The notes: generated from the sequence alone by a model not told the origin. DNA of 64,000 bases from Opitutales bacterium (GCA_018607135.1 JABBCA010000102.1:6742-70741), one strand, 5' to 3'. Counted from the stretch's first letter, positions 8,880-18,732 are shown. Made by a program: numbers and translations.

Positions 8880-9758
8880 TCATTCAGCAATCGGCGGCTC
8901 ATTCATCACATACTTAGCCCAGAAACCATCGTTATCGTTGCCGGGAATTTCATCGCTAAGGATCCACCAGTTTTCTACACAGTCTGAATAATCGACACCA
9001 CCAAAGTGGATGTAAGACCATTCATGGGGATACCCGTCTGGGTAATAAGCGGCGATGATACGATCCGCTTCCGTCCACAATTGCTGGGCCTTCTCATTCG
9101 AAGAAGCCTTTGCCTGTGCCAGAAATTTAGTATCTTTGCTCCGATACTCGAGCGTAGTGTAAGGGCCACGGTCGCCCCAATCGGCCCCAACAGCTGCATT
9201 GCCATCGTCAATTGCGAAATACGTCGCAGTGTTTTTCACATAAACCAAGTCAGCCTTCGCAGTTTGTTTTTCATTCCACTGACTATGCTGCACCACGATC
9301 ACATTCGCTTTCACAGTTGCCGCCGGAACTGTTTTTAAAATTTCAAAAATCCAATCAGCAGTGATATTCGACTGTCCCGCTTCTTGAACCCAAACCTTAC
9401 CCCCGTTTTCTAAGACAGGGATCACTCTTTCAGCGATCCCTGTCACAGAACCGATCCAATCATCATCCGCATCGGTCCAATGATCACCGAATGCCATATC
9501 GAAAAGTGTATCCGAATCTAGGAAGGGGCCCTTCTGAATACCATAGGCGCCTGCAACTGCATAATAATTCACTCCCGCATAATCCTTATGAATGAGCATA
9601 CAACCCAAGGCTGCTTGCGCATGGAGATCGTCTGGATCTGGCTTACTATCAAACTGAGCCACCAAAAGGTCTTTGGATATATTAAAAACGGGTCGAGTAT
9701 CCGCCCTCGCAAATACACACGAAGCACACAGTAAAACAGTTACGAAATATTTATTCAT
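8880..9758 (-). CDS. Secreted protein with a nucleoside-hydrolase-like acidic motif
   Basis: The 292-residue protein has a signal peptide (about 1-19) and mature start around ADTRPVF. Near residues 36-46 the segment [12 protein letters not shown] resembles the N-terminal calcium-binding aspartate cluster (DxDxxxDD) of inosine-uridine nucleoside hydrolases and DUF1593 proteins, with one difference in spacing. Mid-protein features also fit that fold ([10 protein letters not shown]; a late ENWWILSDE acidic site), but similarity is too weak for a firm assignment. It is probably periplasmic or exported. Alternative: an uncharacterised secreted family of marine Verrucomicrobiota. It is monocistronic. 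Confidence 0.55.
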   Translation of the reverse strand: MNKYFVTVLLCASCVFARADTRPVFNISKDLLVAQFDSKPDPDDLHAQAALGCMLIHKDYAGVNYYAVAGAYGIQKGPFLDSDTLFDMAFGDHWTDADDDWIGSVTGIAERVIPVLENGGKVWVQEAGQSNITADWIFEILKTVPAATVKANVIVVQHSQWNEKQTAKADLVYVKNTATYFAIDDGNAAVGADWGDRGPYTTLEYRSKDTKFLAQAKASSNEKAQQLWTEADRIIAAYYPDGYPHEWSYIHFGGVDYSDCVENWWILSDEIPGNDNDGFWAKYVMNEPPIAE

Positions 9759-10210
9759 AGGTCAGTTTATTTAAAGGGTAGGATCCAATGCCTCTCTTCG
9801 ATGTCACTTGCCAGTGATCACCAAGAGCTGAAGCAAGAATATGCACTGTCCAAGGAACACATAACTACTCATCGAACCAACCATAAAACACCGCCGGAGG
9901 CTCTCTTTCGGAATCACTCCATTATCCTTAAAAGAGTAGCCAGAAGACAGGATTCAGTATTCAGAATTGAATGCGAACGATTTACGAAACTTGAAACGTC
10001 ATAACAATAACGAGTGCCTCGATTCCACAATTACTTCATGGTCAAGGACTGTCTCCTGTCTTCTGAATTGCTTCGCCAGCTACGGCAGGCCTTCGTCTGA
10101 CTCCTGTATTGAAGATTATGAATAAGATACACTTGAGGCATCCAAGGCTTTGCAAAAGAGTGAAAACCTGTTCAGCTATTTATTAACAAGAACAAATTCA
10201 CTGATAACAC
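9759..10210. other. Intergenic region with inverted CAGAAGACAGG repeat
   Basis: No convincing gene in 452 bp. CAGAAGACAGGATTCAG-type words near 9949-9965 are mirrored by CTCCTGTCTTCTGAATTGC near 10051-10069, forming a large imperfect inverted repeat. A block with CGCCAGCTACGGCAGGCC lies beside the right arm. This looks like another dispersed intergenic element. Promoters for both divergent neighbours should lie here. Confidence 0.4.
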
Positions 10211-12283
10211 ATGATCGGTCTTATTGAAAACTCAGGCGCAGCCCCCCGCAAGGCGGGCTACTTGACTGCGCTCATAGAGTCCATATTCAAGGAAGGCGGT
10301 TCCTTGCAGACCTCACTTAAGTTGGACCACCGGCCCGAGCAATGCGCGATGGCAATTGCCACGGCGAGCGCGCTTGAAAGCGACCATCCGCTGCTCTTCG
10401 AAGCCGGCACGGGTGTTGGCAAAAGTCTCGCCTACTTGATCCCTGGCATCATCCAGTCCATCGAGACCGAGCGCCCATTTATCATCTCCAGCCATACGAT
10501 CAGCCTCCAAGAGCAAATTCGAGAGAAGGATTTAAAAATCTGCGAAAAGCTTTTTAATACCGTCCCCGAGCTACACCGCTACGCCAAATTCAAAACCGCG
10601 CTCATGGTCGGCAAGGGCAACTACTGTTGTAGCACACGACTCAGTAATGCACTCAAGGACGCTCAATCCAACAAACAGACAGAACTCCTTGCCAACGAAG
10701 AAAAAACCGAACTCATCCGCATGGCGAACTGGTCGTCCACCAGCACCAACGGACTCGTGCAGGAGCTCAGCCCACCGCCACTGCCCACCGTCTGGGATGA
10801 AATCAATGCCGAAAGCTCTACCTGCTCGCGTAAAAACTGCGACCCCAACACCTGCTTTTATCAACGCGCACGCAAACAACTGCTCTCGGCTAATTGCGTG
10901 ATAGTGAACCACAGTCTACTCTTCGCACTCATCAATGCAGGCATGCCCCCGGCAGAAGAAGCGAAAGGCATCCTGCTCGCCGATGACTTTGTGGTTCTTG
11001 ACGAAGCACATCGTATCCCTGCCATTGCGACGGACCACTTCGGCGCGCATATCAGCTCCTACGCCGTGGATCGAGCGCTGAAGCGCGTGTATAACCCACG
11101 CACCAACCGCGGAATCCTCCGCAGACACGGCCAAAAATGGGATCACGATGCAGTAGATAATGCCATCGGCGCAACGCATGAATTCTTCAGCTATCTAGGT
11201 GACACCTTTCTCACCAAGAAACCGATCCTTCGACTCCACGACCCCGACTTTTGCGACAACATCCTTTCTGGTCCACTCAAGGAGGTCGCAGAACGCCTCG
11301 GCGCACTCATCCAAAAGAGCGATGATGAACGCGTCCAAGACGAGCTCCGCGACCACAGGCGTCGCATCATGGGCTATCGCGATGCGATCAATGCTTTCAT
11401 TGCGTTCGCTGAAGACGACCACGTTCAATGGTTAGAGCGAAGCGGTAAAAAGGGTCAGACTGTCACCCTCCGCAGCGCCCCTCTAGATGTCGCGCCCTAC
11501 CTGCGCAAACACATCTTCCAGCGCGGCACCGCAGCAGTGCTCACGAGTGCCACCCTTTCTGATGGATCCAACCTCGACACCTTCCAAGAAAAAGCGGGTG
11601 CCGAGGTCGCTGAAACACAAGTCGAGTATTCGCCATTCAACTACAAGAAAAACTGCAAGATTTACGTCGCCACCGACGCACCGCTTCCCGAACCCGGACA
11701 AGGGCGGCTCGACCTCGACTACCTCGCAAATATGATTTGCTGGTGCAGTCGCCGCGTCGAAGGTGGCACCCTCGTGCTCTTCACTAGCCACTTCGATCTA
11801 CGCCAAGTGCGCGAGCGCTCAGAAGCTTTTTTCAAGAAGATCAAACGCCCCCTCTTCACGCAAGGCCATGGGTTTGCCCGCACCGAGCTCACTCAGCAAT
11901 TCGCCGCTGCAGGCAATGGTGTGCTTTTCGGCACGGATAGCTTTTGGACGGGCGTCGATGTCCCCGGGCCTGCACTCTCGCAAGTAATCATTGCGCGACT
12001 CCCCTTTGAAAATCCCAACCACCCGGTTATGGAAGCCCGCAGCGAATACATTCAACAACGCGGCGGCAACCCCTTCGCCGAGATGACGGTGCCCGATGCA
12101 CTGGTTAAATTTCGCCAAGGTATTGGACGCCTCATCCGTCGCCACGAGGATACTGGCAGCATCGTCATACTCGATTCCAGAATCGTAACTAAGCCCTACG
12201 GCTCACGCTTCATCGAAGCCCTCCCTATACCCGATTACCAACGCTTCAATCGAGAAAATCGCAATACAGTATTTGATAGTTAG
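10211..12283 (+). CDS. DinG/XPD-type ATP-dependent DNA helicase
   Basis: The 690-residue superfamily 2 helicase has Walker A GTGVGKS (66-72), Walker B DEAH (264-267) and motif VLTSATLSD. Cysteines at about 139/140, 205, 210 and 215 are arranged like the 4Fe-4S cluster of DinG/XPD. The late block with GTDSFWTGVDVPG and the QGIGRLIR motif are helicase motifs V and VI. DinG-type helicases unwind 5'-to-3' and remove R-loops and other structures during repair. The translated first 30 residues look unusual, so an internal start is possible. PP2C and TPR genes follow closely. Confidence 0.9.
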   Translation: MIGLIENSGAAPRKAGYLTALIESIFKEGGSLQTSLKLDHRPEQCAMAIATASALESDHPLLFEAGTGVGKSLAYLIPGIIQSIETERPFIISSHTISLQEQIREKDLKICEKLFNTVPELHRYAKFKTALMVGKGNYCCSTRLSNALKDAQSNKQTELLANEEKTELIRMANWSSTSTNGLVQELSPPPLPTVWDEINAESSTCSRKNCDPNTCFYQRARKQLLSANCVIVNHSLLFALINAGMPPAEEAKGILLADDFVVLDEAHRIPAIATDHFGAHISSYAVDRALKRVYNPRTNRGILRRHGQKWDHDAVDNAIGATHEFFSYLGDTFLTKKPILRLHDPDFCDNILSGPLKEVAERLGALIQKSDDERVQDELRDHRRRIMGYRDAINAFIAFAEDDHVQWLERSGKKGQTVTLRSAPLDVAPYLRKHIFQRGTAAVLTSATLSDGSNLDTFQEKAGAEVAETQVEYSPFNYKKNCKIYVATDAPLPEPGQGRLDLDYLANMICWCSRRVEGGTLVLFTSHFDLRQVRERSEAFFKKIKRPLFTQGHGFARTELTQQFAAAGNGVLFGTDSFWTGVDVPGPALSQVIIARLPFENPNHPVMEARSEYIQQRGGNPFAEMTVPDALVKFRQGIGRLIRRHEDTGSIVILDSRIVTKPYGSRFIEALPIPDYQRFNRENRNTVFDS

Positions 12284-12317
12284 TTATTTCACCATTTAAT
12301 CACCTCTCACCTCTCAC

Positions 12318-13034
12318 ATGAACATCAAAGTCCACGGCATCAGTGATTGCGGTTTACAACGCTCAAGCAACGAAGACGCTCTCTTCATCGACGAAGCACA
12401 TAGTGCCTTTGCGGTCGCAGATGGACTTGGTGGACTCCCTGGCGGAGCTGAAACAAGTCAGCGAATCGTCGAGTTGCTCACCAAGACGTTTGCGCATGTG
12501 GACTCTGAGGAAGAGCGCCCCGACCTCGCGGAACTCATCATAGAAATCAATCGTATTGTTACCAGAGAGGGCTTAGCAGCACACCCGCTTACAGGATCTG
12601 GCAGCACGCTCAGCATTGGGCAGATTGTTAAGGACCAGTTCCTAATCGCTCACGTCGGCGATTCAGCAATCTACCATCTAAGGGAAGGCCAACTGGAACA
12701 ACTGACCATTGATCATACTATGGAGCAGGAGTTCATCAATCAACTCGGTGAAGGTGCACGCGACTCAATGCCGCGAGAATACCCTCACACGCTCACTCGC
12801 TGCGTCGGGCAGCAAGAAGAGCTACGCGTCGATCAGACTCGCATCAAACTGAAGACCGGCGACCGTATCCTGCTCTGCACCGATGGACTCAATAAAGTCC
12901 TCACCGACCGACAAATCCAATGCCTGCTCGAAGCCGAGAGCACCCCCGAAGCAATCGCTCGGTCACTCGTAGAGAGCGCAAATGCCAATGAAGGACCTGA
13001 TAACATCACCATCATAGTCATCATCATCGAATAA
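12318..13034 (+). CDS. PP2C-family Ser/Thr protein phosphatase
   Basis: The 238-residue protein has the PP2C metal motifs: RSSNEDA near residue 15, VADGLGG near residue 34, HVGDSAIY near 114, LLCTDGL near 192 and the closing GPDNIT near 227. This is the compact bacterial PrpC/Stp1 type that dephosphorylates Hanks-type kinase targets, using two Mn/Mg ions. No cognate kinase is in the window. It is cytoplasmic. The stop codon is one base before the next gene's GTG start, implying translational coupling. Confidence 0.9.
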   Translation: MNIKVHGISDCGLQRSSNEDALFIDEAHSAFAVADGLGGLPGGAETSQRIVELLTKTFAHVDSEEERPDLAELIIEINRIVTREGLAAHPLTGSGSTLSIGQIVKDQFLIAHVGDSAIYHLREGQLEQLTIDHTMEQEFINQLGEGARDSMPREYPHTLTRCVGQQEELRVDQTRIKLKTGDRILLCTDGLNKVLTDRQIQCLLEAESTPEAIARSLVESANANEGPDNITIIVIIIE

Positions 13035-13035
13035 C

Positions 13036-13341
13036 GTGAAAAAATCTGAAATTTTCTTACCCAAAGTCGAGGCCAAGCCCGACAACATGCTCTTCCGCTT
13101 CAGTCTCGCACAAGCCCTCTACGAAGAAGGAAGCACGGAAGCATCCATTGAGCACCTACAACGCTGCGCAGACTCTCGCGACGACTGGATGCTTCCACGT
13201 ATCCTACTCGGCAAAGCAATGCTCCAACACGGACAAGCAGATGCAGCTAAACCCATACTAGAGTATTCTCTAAAGCTAGCGGTCGAGCAGCACCACGATG
13301 ATCCCGCAGAGGAACTGCGCGAGATATTAGCGGATCTGTAA
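13036..13341 (+). CDS. Small TPR-like protein
   Basis: A 101-residue protein beginning with GTG, one base after the phosphatase stop codon. The segments PDNMLFRFSLAQALYEEGSTE, then DDWMLPRILLGKAMLQHGQADAA form two tetratricopeptide-like helical hairpins. It is likely a small scaffold. The tight coupling suggests a partner or regulator of the phosphatase or helicase, which is inference. Confidence 0.7.
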   Translation: MKKSEIFLPKVEAKPDNMLFRFSLAQALYEEGSTEASIEHLQRCADSRDDWMLPRILLGKAMLQHGQADAAKPILEYSLKLAVEQHHDDPAEELREILADL

Positions 13342-13373
13342 ATTCTCCAATGAACTCATTGCTCTGCATATCG

Positions 13374-13461
13374 GACAGAATCATTTTTCGACAGAATAAT
13401 TCTGAAAACGACGGAGACTCCACAATCACTGGTAATGATTCTGTCGAATAATCATTCTGTC
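13374..13461. repeat. GACAGAAT inverted repeat, best-preserved copy
   Basis: The left arm (13374-13404) begins GACAGAATCATTTTTCGACA. The right arm (13434-13461) is its near-exact reverse complement, ending ATAATCATTCTGTC. They are separated by 29 nt. Each arm itself holds two GACAGAAT words about 16 nt apart. It lies between a TPR-like gene and a DUF1294 gene. Confidence 0.7.
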
Positions 13462-13481
13462 TAAATACTCTCATTTTTACA

Positions 13482-13853
13482 ATGAAACGACTCCCGATAT
13501 TTCTCCTGATGATCATACTTCCCGTGTTGGTCGTAGTGCGGTCTTTCGAACAAGTCGTTTGGTATATCACAGTCGGCTACATCCTCGTAGTCTCATTGAT
13601 CACGTTCGGATTCTATTGGCACGACAAACGCCAAGCTCAGAAAAAAGGTCAACGTATCCCAGAGAAAGTGCTCCACCTGTTGGAGCTCATCGGTGGATGG
13701 CCTGCCGCTTACCTCGCTCAACAACAATTTCGCCACAAAACGTCCAAACGCAGCTACCGCATCCTCTATTGGTGCATCGTCGCCATCTACCAATACCTCG
13801 CACTGGAGTGCCTGTTGAATTGGAAGATTTTGAAATTAATCTTAGGTAAATAG
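13482..13853 (+). CDS. DUF1294 membrane protein
   Basis: The 123-residue protein has two N-terminal helices (about 5-20 and 24-44), then the DUF1294 signature: YWHDKRQA, PEKVLHLLELIGGWPAA and QQQFRHKTSKRSYR. A final hydrophobic segment follows. DUF1294 proteins are small inner membrane proteins of unknown function, sometimes fused to cold-shock domains; that fusion is absent here. Confidence 0.85.
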   Translation: MKRLPIFLLMIILPVLVVVRSFEQVVWYITVGYILVVSLITFGFYWHDKRQAQKKGQRIPEKVLHLLELIGGWPAAYLAQQQFRHKTSKRSYRILYWCIVAIYQYLALECLLNWKILKLILGK

Positions 13854-13859
13854 ACCAAA

Positions 13860-13887
13860 TTGCCCACAGTCAATAGACTGTGGGCAA
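13860..13887. terminator. Hairpin between convergent genes
   Basis: Perfect 12-bp arms TTGCCCACAGTC and GACTGTGGGCAA with a 4-nt AATA loop. It sits 6 bp after the DUF1294 stop and faces the end of the MamK-like gene. A C-run rather than a T-run follows on the plus strand, so a bidirectional stem-type terminator is likely. Confidence 0.65.
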
Positions 13888-13948
13888 TCCCCCCTAGTAT
13901 AGTAAGTGCACACAAACGAACTCAGTGCCCTGACTACAAACAATTGTG

Positions 13949-15100
13949 CTAATTAAAAAGTATCTGCCACTGAGTATCACGTGCCGCACGAGCAGCTTTC
14001 ATTGCCCCCAATCCCACGTAGCGCTTATAATCTTCCCCGACTACGCGAACACGCGGATCTGCAAAGCCCTCATCAACCAACCTCTTTTGAAGCTCTGTAT
14101 CGATCCCCTTGATACGACTACCGCCTCCAGTAATGAGGATATTTTGTAATAAAGTGACTACAGACTCTGATGGTGCGCTAACAATCAATGCCTTCACTGA
14201 TTCGAAAATTCGATCCAGCAATTCATTGCACGCCGTGCCGACAATATCGGCCACCTCAATCACCTGCGTCTTGCCGCCAACCACTACATTCACATCAATC
14301 GGGCGACGACTTCCCCCGACATAGGAATGGTTCTCCTTCAAGTCACGAATTTGCAAGAGCGATAGTTTCATGTCTGGATACACCTGCGCAAGTCCGCGAG
14401 CAATGGCGTTATCAATCGTGTCACCTGCATACGGAAAACTCAGTTCATCTTCTTTACGCGGGAAATAGCCTTGCACAAGACACAGATCTGTCGTGCCTGC
14501 ACCAATATCGACGAACAAAGAGTTTTGCACGGGATCCACATAGTGAGGCTCACTCAAACGTGAATCCTCCCGATAGCCCAACGCTGCCAAGAACGGTTCG
14601 GGGATTATCAAAATGCGATCAAATACACCCGTTACTGCACTGCGCAGCACTTCCTTAGATTGCACGCTGGTATTTGCAGGCATACCGATCACTGCACGTA
14701 TTTCCGCAGAACCAGAGGCATCCACTTTGTTACGCATATGACGCAACAAATCACGCGTGGCTTTCACATCACTGATCACCCCATCCTTGAGTGGCCAGAC
14801 TAAGTCCAAATGTAATTTATTCTGAAGCGCATCATCCCCAAAAAACACTTCTTTGCTAGTCGGCAAGATACCATTGACTAAACCATCGCGGATATAACCA
14901 ACCACGGAAGGCATTAATTTACTCACGCTGTAATCGGATGAACTCTCGTGACCTGAAAGTATGAACGATGTATTTGTGCCCAAATCAAGACCTACAAAAA
15001 TGAGTTCTTTCTTTTTTGAGCTGCCATTCAGCTTCGGCTTGGAGGCGGTATCGGTGGTAGGTTCTTCAGTAATTGGGTCGAGCGTATCTGTTTTCATCAT
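13949..15100 (-). CDS. MamK-like actin-family ATPase
   Basis: The open frame reaches 15181, but that start would overlap the upstream gene. I prefer the paired ATGs at 15097/15100, giving about 382 residues. Numbering from 15097: a low-complexity linker (1-31), phosphate-1 motif DLGTNT (38-43), phosphate-2 motif DIGAGTTD (197-204) and adenosine motif ITGGGSRI. Between these, LDLVWPLKDGVISD, AVIGMPANTS, the EPFLAALGY loop and the KENHSYVG segment align well with MamK. MamK forms filaments that position magnetosomes. No other magnetosome gene is visible, so this is probably a MamK-like cytoskeletal protein with another cargo. Hsp70/MreB-type ATPases are the alternative. It is cotranscribed with the small gene upstream. 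Confidence 0.8.
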   Translation of the reverse strand: MMKTDTLDPITEEPTTDTASKPKLNGSSKKKELIFVGLDLGTNTSFILSGHESSSDYSVSKLMPSVVGYIRDGLVNGILPTSKEVFFGDDALQNKLHLDLVWPLKDGVISDVKATRDLLRHMRNKVDASGSAEIRAVIGMPANTSVQSKEVLRSAVTGVFDRILIIPEPFLAALGYREDSRLSEPHYVDPVQNSLFVDIGAGTTDLCLVQGYFPRKEDELSFPYAGDTIDNAIARGLAQVYPDMKLSLLQIRDLKENHSYVGGSRRPIDVNVVVGGKTQVIEVADIVGTACNELLDRIFESVKALIVSAPSESVVTLLQNILITGGGSRIKGIDTELQKRLVDEGFADPRVRVVGEDYKRYVGLGAMKAARAARDTQWQILFN

Positions 15101-15143
15101 CTGTTTTTGGGTTCTAGTTATTGGTTCAATTGTTCTAAAAAAT

Positions 15144-15548
15144 CTAAGCGCTTTGACGCTCATCACTGAGCATATCATCAATCATTCCAGCGAGATCCAG
15201 CGTCGTCCCAGAATTAAGCGCTTCAGGTCGCGACTCCTTGGCTTTAGTAACTTCAGAGCGTTCATGTTGAGGTGTCGGTGCTCCCTTGAGCATTACCGAA
15301 TGCGGATTACTTTGTTCATTCAGGCGCATCATCACTAAATCTGCAGTCATACGAATCGTCTCCCAACGCTGTCGCTCTTCCATTAGAATCTGTTGCATCT
15401 GGTCTATTTCAATATCGCGGCATTCATCCGACTGAACCACCTCATTGAGTCGCAATTCAGCACCCTTGACATCTCCATCTGTGTAACGCTTCCACACCTC
15501 ACAAAAGCAAGTGCGCAAATCGGCAATAGGGTCATTTAGGTCTAGCAT
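15144..15548 (-). CDS. Small helical protein paired with the MamK-like actin
   Basis: The open frame extends to 15608. The ATG at 15548 (MLDLNDPIADLR) gives a more natural 134-residue cytoplasmic protein. It has a long helical stretch (about 25-80), rich in Glu, Gln and Met, and a disordered middle. A short C-terminal helix follows (LDLAGMIDDMLSDE), of the kind used as a docking peptide. I recognise no family. It ends 43 nt before the actin-like gene. A role as adaptor or regulator of the filament is inferred only from gene order. Confidence 0.6.
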   Translation of the reverse strand: MLDLNDPIADLRTCFCEVWKRYTDGDVKGAELRLNEVVQSDECRDIEIDQMQQILMEERQRWETIRMTADLVMMRLNEQSNPHSVMLKGAPTPQHERSEVTKAKESRPEALNSGTTLDLAGMIDDMLSDERQSA

Positions 15549-15893
15549 AAAGTTTAACAGAATGAGTGATTCCGACTTCGTAAAAGACCTCAAAATGCAA
15601 CAAGTCAATTAATTTTTAACTTACCTTTAGTCGTTAGGTTATTTAATTCAGTAATCCTCTAAGGAGTCCACCTTGCATAAATCGAACTCGCACCTAGACT
15701 AGGTCAGAACCCCTCCAAAAGAAACTGACCGATAGTCTTACCTAAAGAGAAGATCATCCCTGAATTCGACATCGAGAAACCACGTAGATGCACATTCGAC
15801 TCCCTAAGTTATTCAAAATCTATACGATAAAAATTGATAGAAAGTGCCTCAAAACGCTCGCACTCATATCACGCAGCTTACAACCTCGTCCAC

Positions 15894-18704
15894 ATGCCCA
15901 CTAAAGTCAGTCTTGACTGGAATTCTCCACTTTTACCAGCAGTCACCAAACGTCTACTTGCAAATGTAGAGTCTGGCATCGTCGACTTGAGCGACACTAT
16001 GGTCATTGTGCCCACCAAGCAGGCTGGACGTCGCTTGCTTGAAGCCCTTGCACTTGCAGTTTCAAAGCAAGATCGTGGACTCTTTCCGCCTGAAATCATC
16101 ACACCCGATCAACTGCTTGGGAATGTAATCCAAAGCGACGCACTTGCCAGTGAAGAAAGCAGCACCGCCGCCTGGTTCTCTGCCCTGAGCAGCATCGACT
16201 TTGCCCACTTTAGCGCCCTCTTCCCCATAGCACCGACAATTAGCACAGGCTGGAAACTGGGTATGGCGCAGCGCTTAATGCAACTTCGGAGCGAACTAGG
16301 TGAAGAAGGTCTCGATTTCGCTACTGCGGCAGAGCGGGCCTGCGAAGGAGGCCATGAGCCTGAACGTTGGCGACAGCTCGCACGCTTAGAAGGCCTAGCC
16401 ATTGACGAACTGAAGCACCGCGAATTGACGGACCCGAAGCAAGCACGACGTGAGGCTGCAGAGAACTACGTGGCTCCCGCCCACGTCAAAGCCATCATTC
16501 TCGCCGCTACCCCCGATCCTCAGCCACTGCCTTTAAAAGCCATCGAAAAAGCTACCTCACAGCTCTCCGTTGAAGTGTGGACCTACGGCCCAAGCGAACA
16601 CTTTGATGACTGGGGACGTCCACTCACACAAGTCTGGCAAACACGCCCACTTGATTTCGAAGCATGGGATTGCCACTTTCAGACCTTAGCCGACCCCAAA
16701 GCCACCGCGACCTCGATCGCTCAGCTCATCCAATCAGCAGAGCCCGAATCCGCCCTACTCGGCATCGCCGACCCCGACTTAAACCCAGTGGTCGCGGATG
16801 AATTATTAGCGCAGGACATTGCCTCTTACGATCCAGAGGGTCGAAGCGTTCAAGACGGAGGTGTCGGCCGTTTGACGGAACTCCTCTGCCAGCTTTGCAA
16901 CGACCAGAGCACGACGACAGTTCGCAGCTTATTACAACACCCAGACATTAACCATTGGCTCAACAGCCAAGACGACCAGTCAGATCGGCTACGCAAACTC
17001 GACAAGCTATTCGAGCAACACCTCGCCGCCGACCTCCAATCCTTAATTCATTTTTCGGGCTATGATAATGATTACTACGCGGACCTGCACCTAGCCCTCA
17101 AAGCCATCGCGAAACTGGCACGTGAACTCTCAGGCAAAGCTCCGTTCGCCGAATCACTCGCACGTATCCTACGATCCATTTACGCAAATCGAGAAGTCGA
17201 AAGCAAAGGCACTGCCGAGATCCCATGGAAAGAACGAGCGGAAGCGATTCAAGGCATTCTGAAAGCTTGCAGCGAAACTGAACAAGCATTCCGCAATCTA
17301 CCCAGTGACTTTAGCCGCGAAGCTTTCCGCAGCAACTTGAAGCGTGCCAAGGTATATCCAGATCGGCCACGCGACGCACACGACCTACTCGGCTGGCTCG
17401 AACTCCTCTGGAACGACGCACCTCACTTAATCTTAGCTGGCCTCAACGAAGGCAAAGTTCCTGAATCCGTGATCGGCGATGCCTTCTTACCCGAAACCCT
17501 CCGCGAAGCGCTTGGCTTGCGCACGAATGCAATGCGTTTTGCGCGCGATGCCTATTTACTCGAAGCCCTCTGCCGTCGCCGAGCCAATCAGGCGGGCCGT
17601 ATCGACCTGCTTATTCCGCAAACAGCAGCCGATACCACACCACTACGACCTTCTCGCCTCTTGTTTCTCGGAGCGCCAGAAACACTCTTACCTCGCACCC
17701 GCCAACTGTTCCGTGAGATTGATCCAGCGAATTCGCATACTACGTATAACTTAGCATGGAAATTATCCCCACCTCCTGACCTGCCACTGCCAGAGTCTAT
17801 TTCTGTCAGCGCGCTTAAAAACTACTTAGAGTGCCCATTCCGTTTCTTCCTGCGGACTCTTTTAAAGATGCGCACCCTAGACGTAAAAAGCCGGGAGCTC
17901 ACACCAGCAAGGTTCGGCACTCTTTTTCACGACACACTGTCTCACCTCAAAGGCCAAACCATCGACGGACAGACTCAAGAGGCGACACTAGTCAAAGAAC
18001 TCCACAAGATCGCCGACAACACGATACAGCACCGTTACGGGAAGAGACTATCCTTTGCCCTACGCCTGCAACGCGAGGCACTCATGGCACGCATCCATGC
18101 CTTCTGCCAACATCAGATCGAAGATGTAAAATTAAATGGGAGTATCCATATATTAGATACCGAAGCGCCTTTTAAAATCGAGGTGGACGATTTTACGATA
18201 AAGGGGACGATCGACCGTATTGACCAACGAGACGATCGAATCGAACTCATTGATTACAAAACTGCTGACACGCCTAAGACGCCGCAAAAAGCCCACCTCG
18301 CGACGGTTCCTAAAAAAGGTGCGTTGAAGCACCTTCCTGATGAAGCCTTCTTCGAACACGAAGGCAAAAGCTACTATTGGACTGACCTCCAACTCCCGCT
18401 ATATCTCCTTTCAAAAAAAGAAAGCGGCAAAGAACGTCCATCCGCAGCATATATCAACTTAGCGAAAACGGTAGATAAGTCAGGCATCGCCCGTTGGGAA
18501 GATTTAACCGACAGCCATCTCACCAGTGCTGAAGCGTGCGCAGGCGCCATCATCAAAAAGATCAAAGCAGGCGAGTTCTGGCCACCCAATCCAAACATTA
18601 GAGCCGAGTATGACGACTTCGCCCCCCTCTTCCCCGACGGCATCGAAAACTCCGTAGATGTAGATGCGTTTAAAAACTACCAATTCAAATCAGACGTGAA
18701 TTAG
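15894..18704 (+). CDS. AddB/RexB-like nuclease of a RecBCD-type complex
   Basis: The frame opens at 15834, but ATG 15894 (MPTKVSLDWNSPLL) is a better start, giving 936 residues. The N-terminal two thirds resemble the inactivated helicase fold of AddB (VIVPTKQAGRRLLEAL; no Walker A seen). The C-terminal part is a PD-(D/E)XK nuclease: LECPFRFFLRTLL, GTLFHDTL, then IKGTIDRIDQ and ELIDYKTAD (Asp and DYK catalytic residues). The CxxCxxxxxC tail that completes the AddB iron-sulfur cluster is not visible, so this may be a cluster-free version. With the AddA-like gene at 19583 it probably forms an end-resection enzyme for double-strand break repair. The TAG stop is the first part of a GACAGAAT repeat. 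Confidence 0.85.
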   Translation: MPTKVSLDWNSPLLPAVTKRLLANVESGIVDLSDTMVIVPTKQAGRRLLEALALAVSKQDRGLFPPEIITPDQLLGNVIQSDALASEESSTAAWFSALSSIDFAHFSALFPIAPTISTGWKLGMAQRLMQLRSELGEEGLDFATAAERACEGGHEPERWRQLARLEGLAIDELKHRELTDPKQARREAAENYVAPAHVKAIILAATPDPQPLPLKAIEKATSQLSVEVWTYGPSEHFDDWGRPLTQVWQTRPLDFEAWDCHFQTLADPKATATSIAQLIQSAEPESALLGIADPDLNPVVADELLAQDIASYDPEGRSVQDGGVGRLTELLCQLCNDQSTTTVRSLLQHPDINHWLNSQDDQSDRLRKLDKLFEQHLAADLQSLIHFSGYDNDYYADLHLALKAIAKLARELSGKAPFAESLARILRSIYANREVESKGTAEIPWKERAEAIQGILKACSETEQAFRNLPSDFSREAFRSNLKRAKVYPDRPRDAHDLLGWLELLWNDAPHLILAGLNEGKVPESVIGDAFLPETLREALGLRTNAMRFARDAYLLEALCRRRANQAGRIDLLIPQTAADTTPLRPSRLLFLGAPETLLPRTRQLFREIDPANSHTTYNLAWKLSPPPDLPLPESISVSALKNYLECPFRFFLRTLLKMRTLDVKSRELTPARFGTLFHDTLSHLKGQTIDGQTQEATLVKELHKIADNTIQHRYGKRLSFALRLQREALMARIHAFCQHQIEDVKLNGSIHILDTEAPFKIEVDDFTIKGTIDRIDQRDDRIELIDYKTADTPKTPQKAHLATVPKKGALKHLPDEAFFEHEGKSYYWTDLQLPLYLLSKKESGKERPSAAYINLAKTVDKSGIARWEDLTDSHLTSAEACAGAIIKKIKAGEFWPPNPNIRAEYDDFAPLFPDGIENSVDVDAFKNYQFKSDVN

Positions 18705-18732
18705 ACAGAATCATTTTTCGACAGAATCATTC
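18704..18732. repeat. GACAGAAT repeat, left of the GxxExxY gene
   Basis: Two words, GACAGAATCATT and GACAGAATCATTC, start 16 nt apart. The first begins inside the AddB-like stop codon. Its inverted partner is at 19541-19567, so the pair brackets one gene. Confidence 0.65.

Noticed and set aside
13949-15181. Magnetosome gene island
   Set aside because: Only a MamK-like gene is present. No mamA, mamB, mamE, mamI or similar genes could be seen in the flanks.
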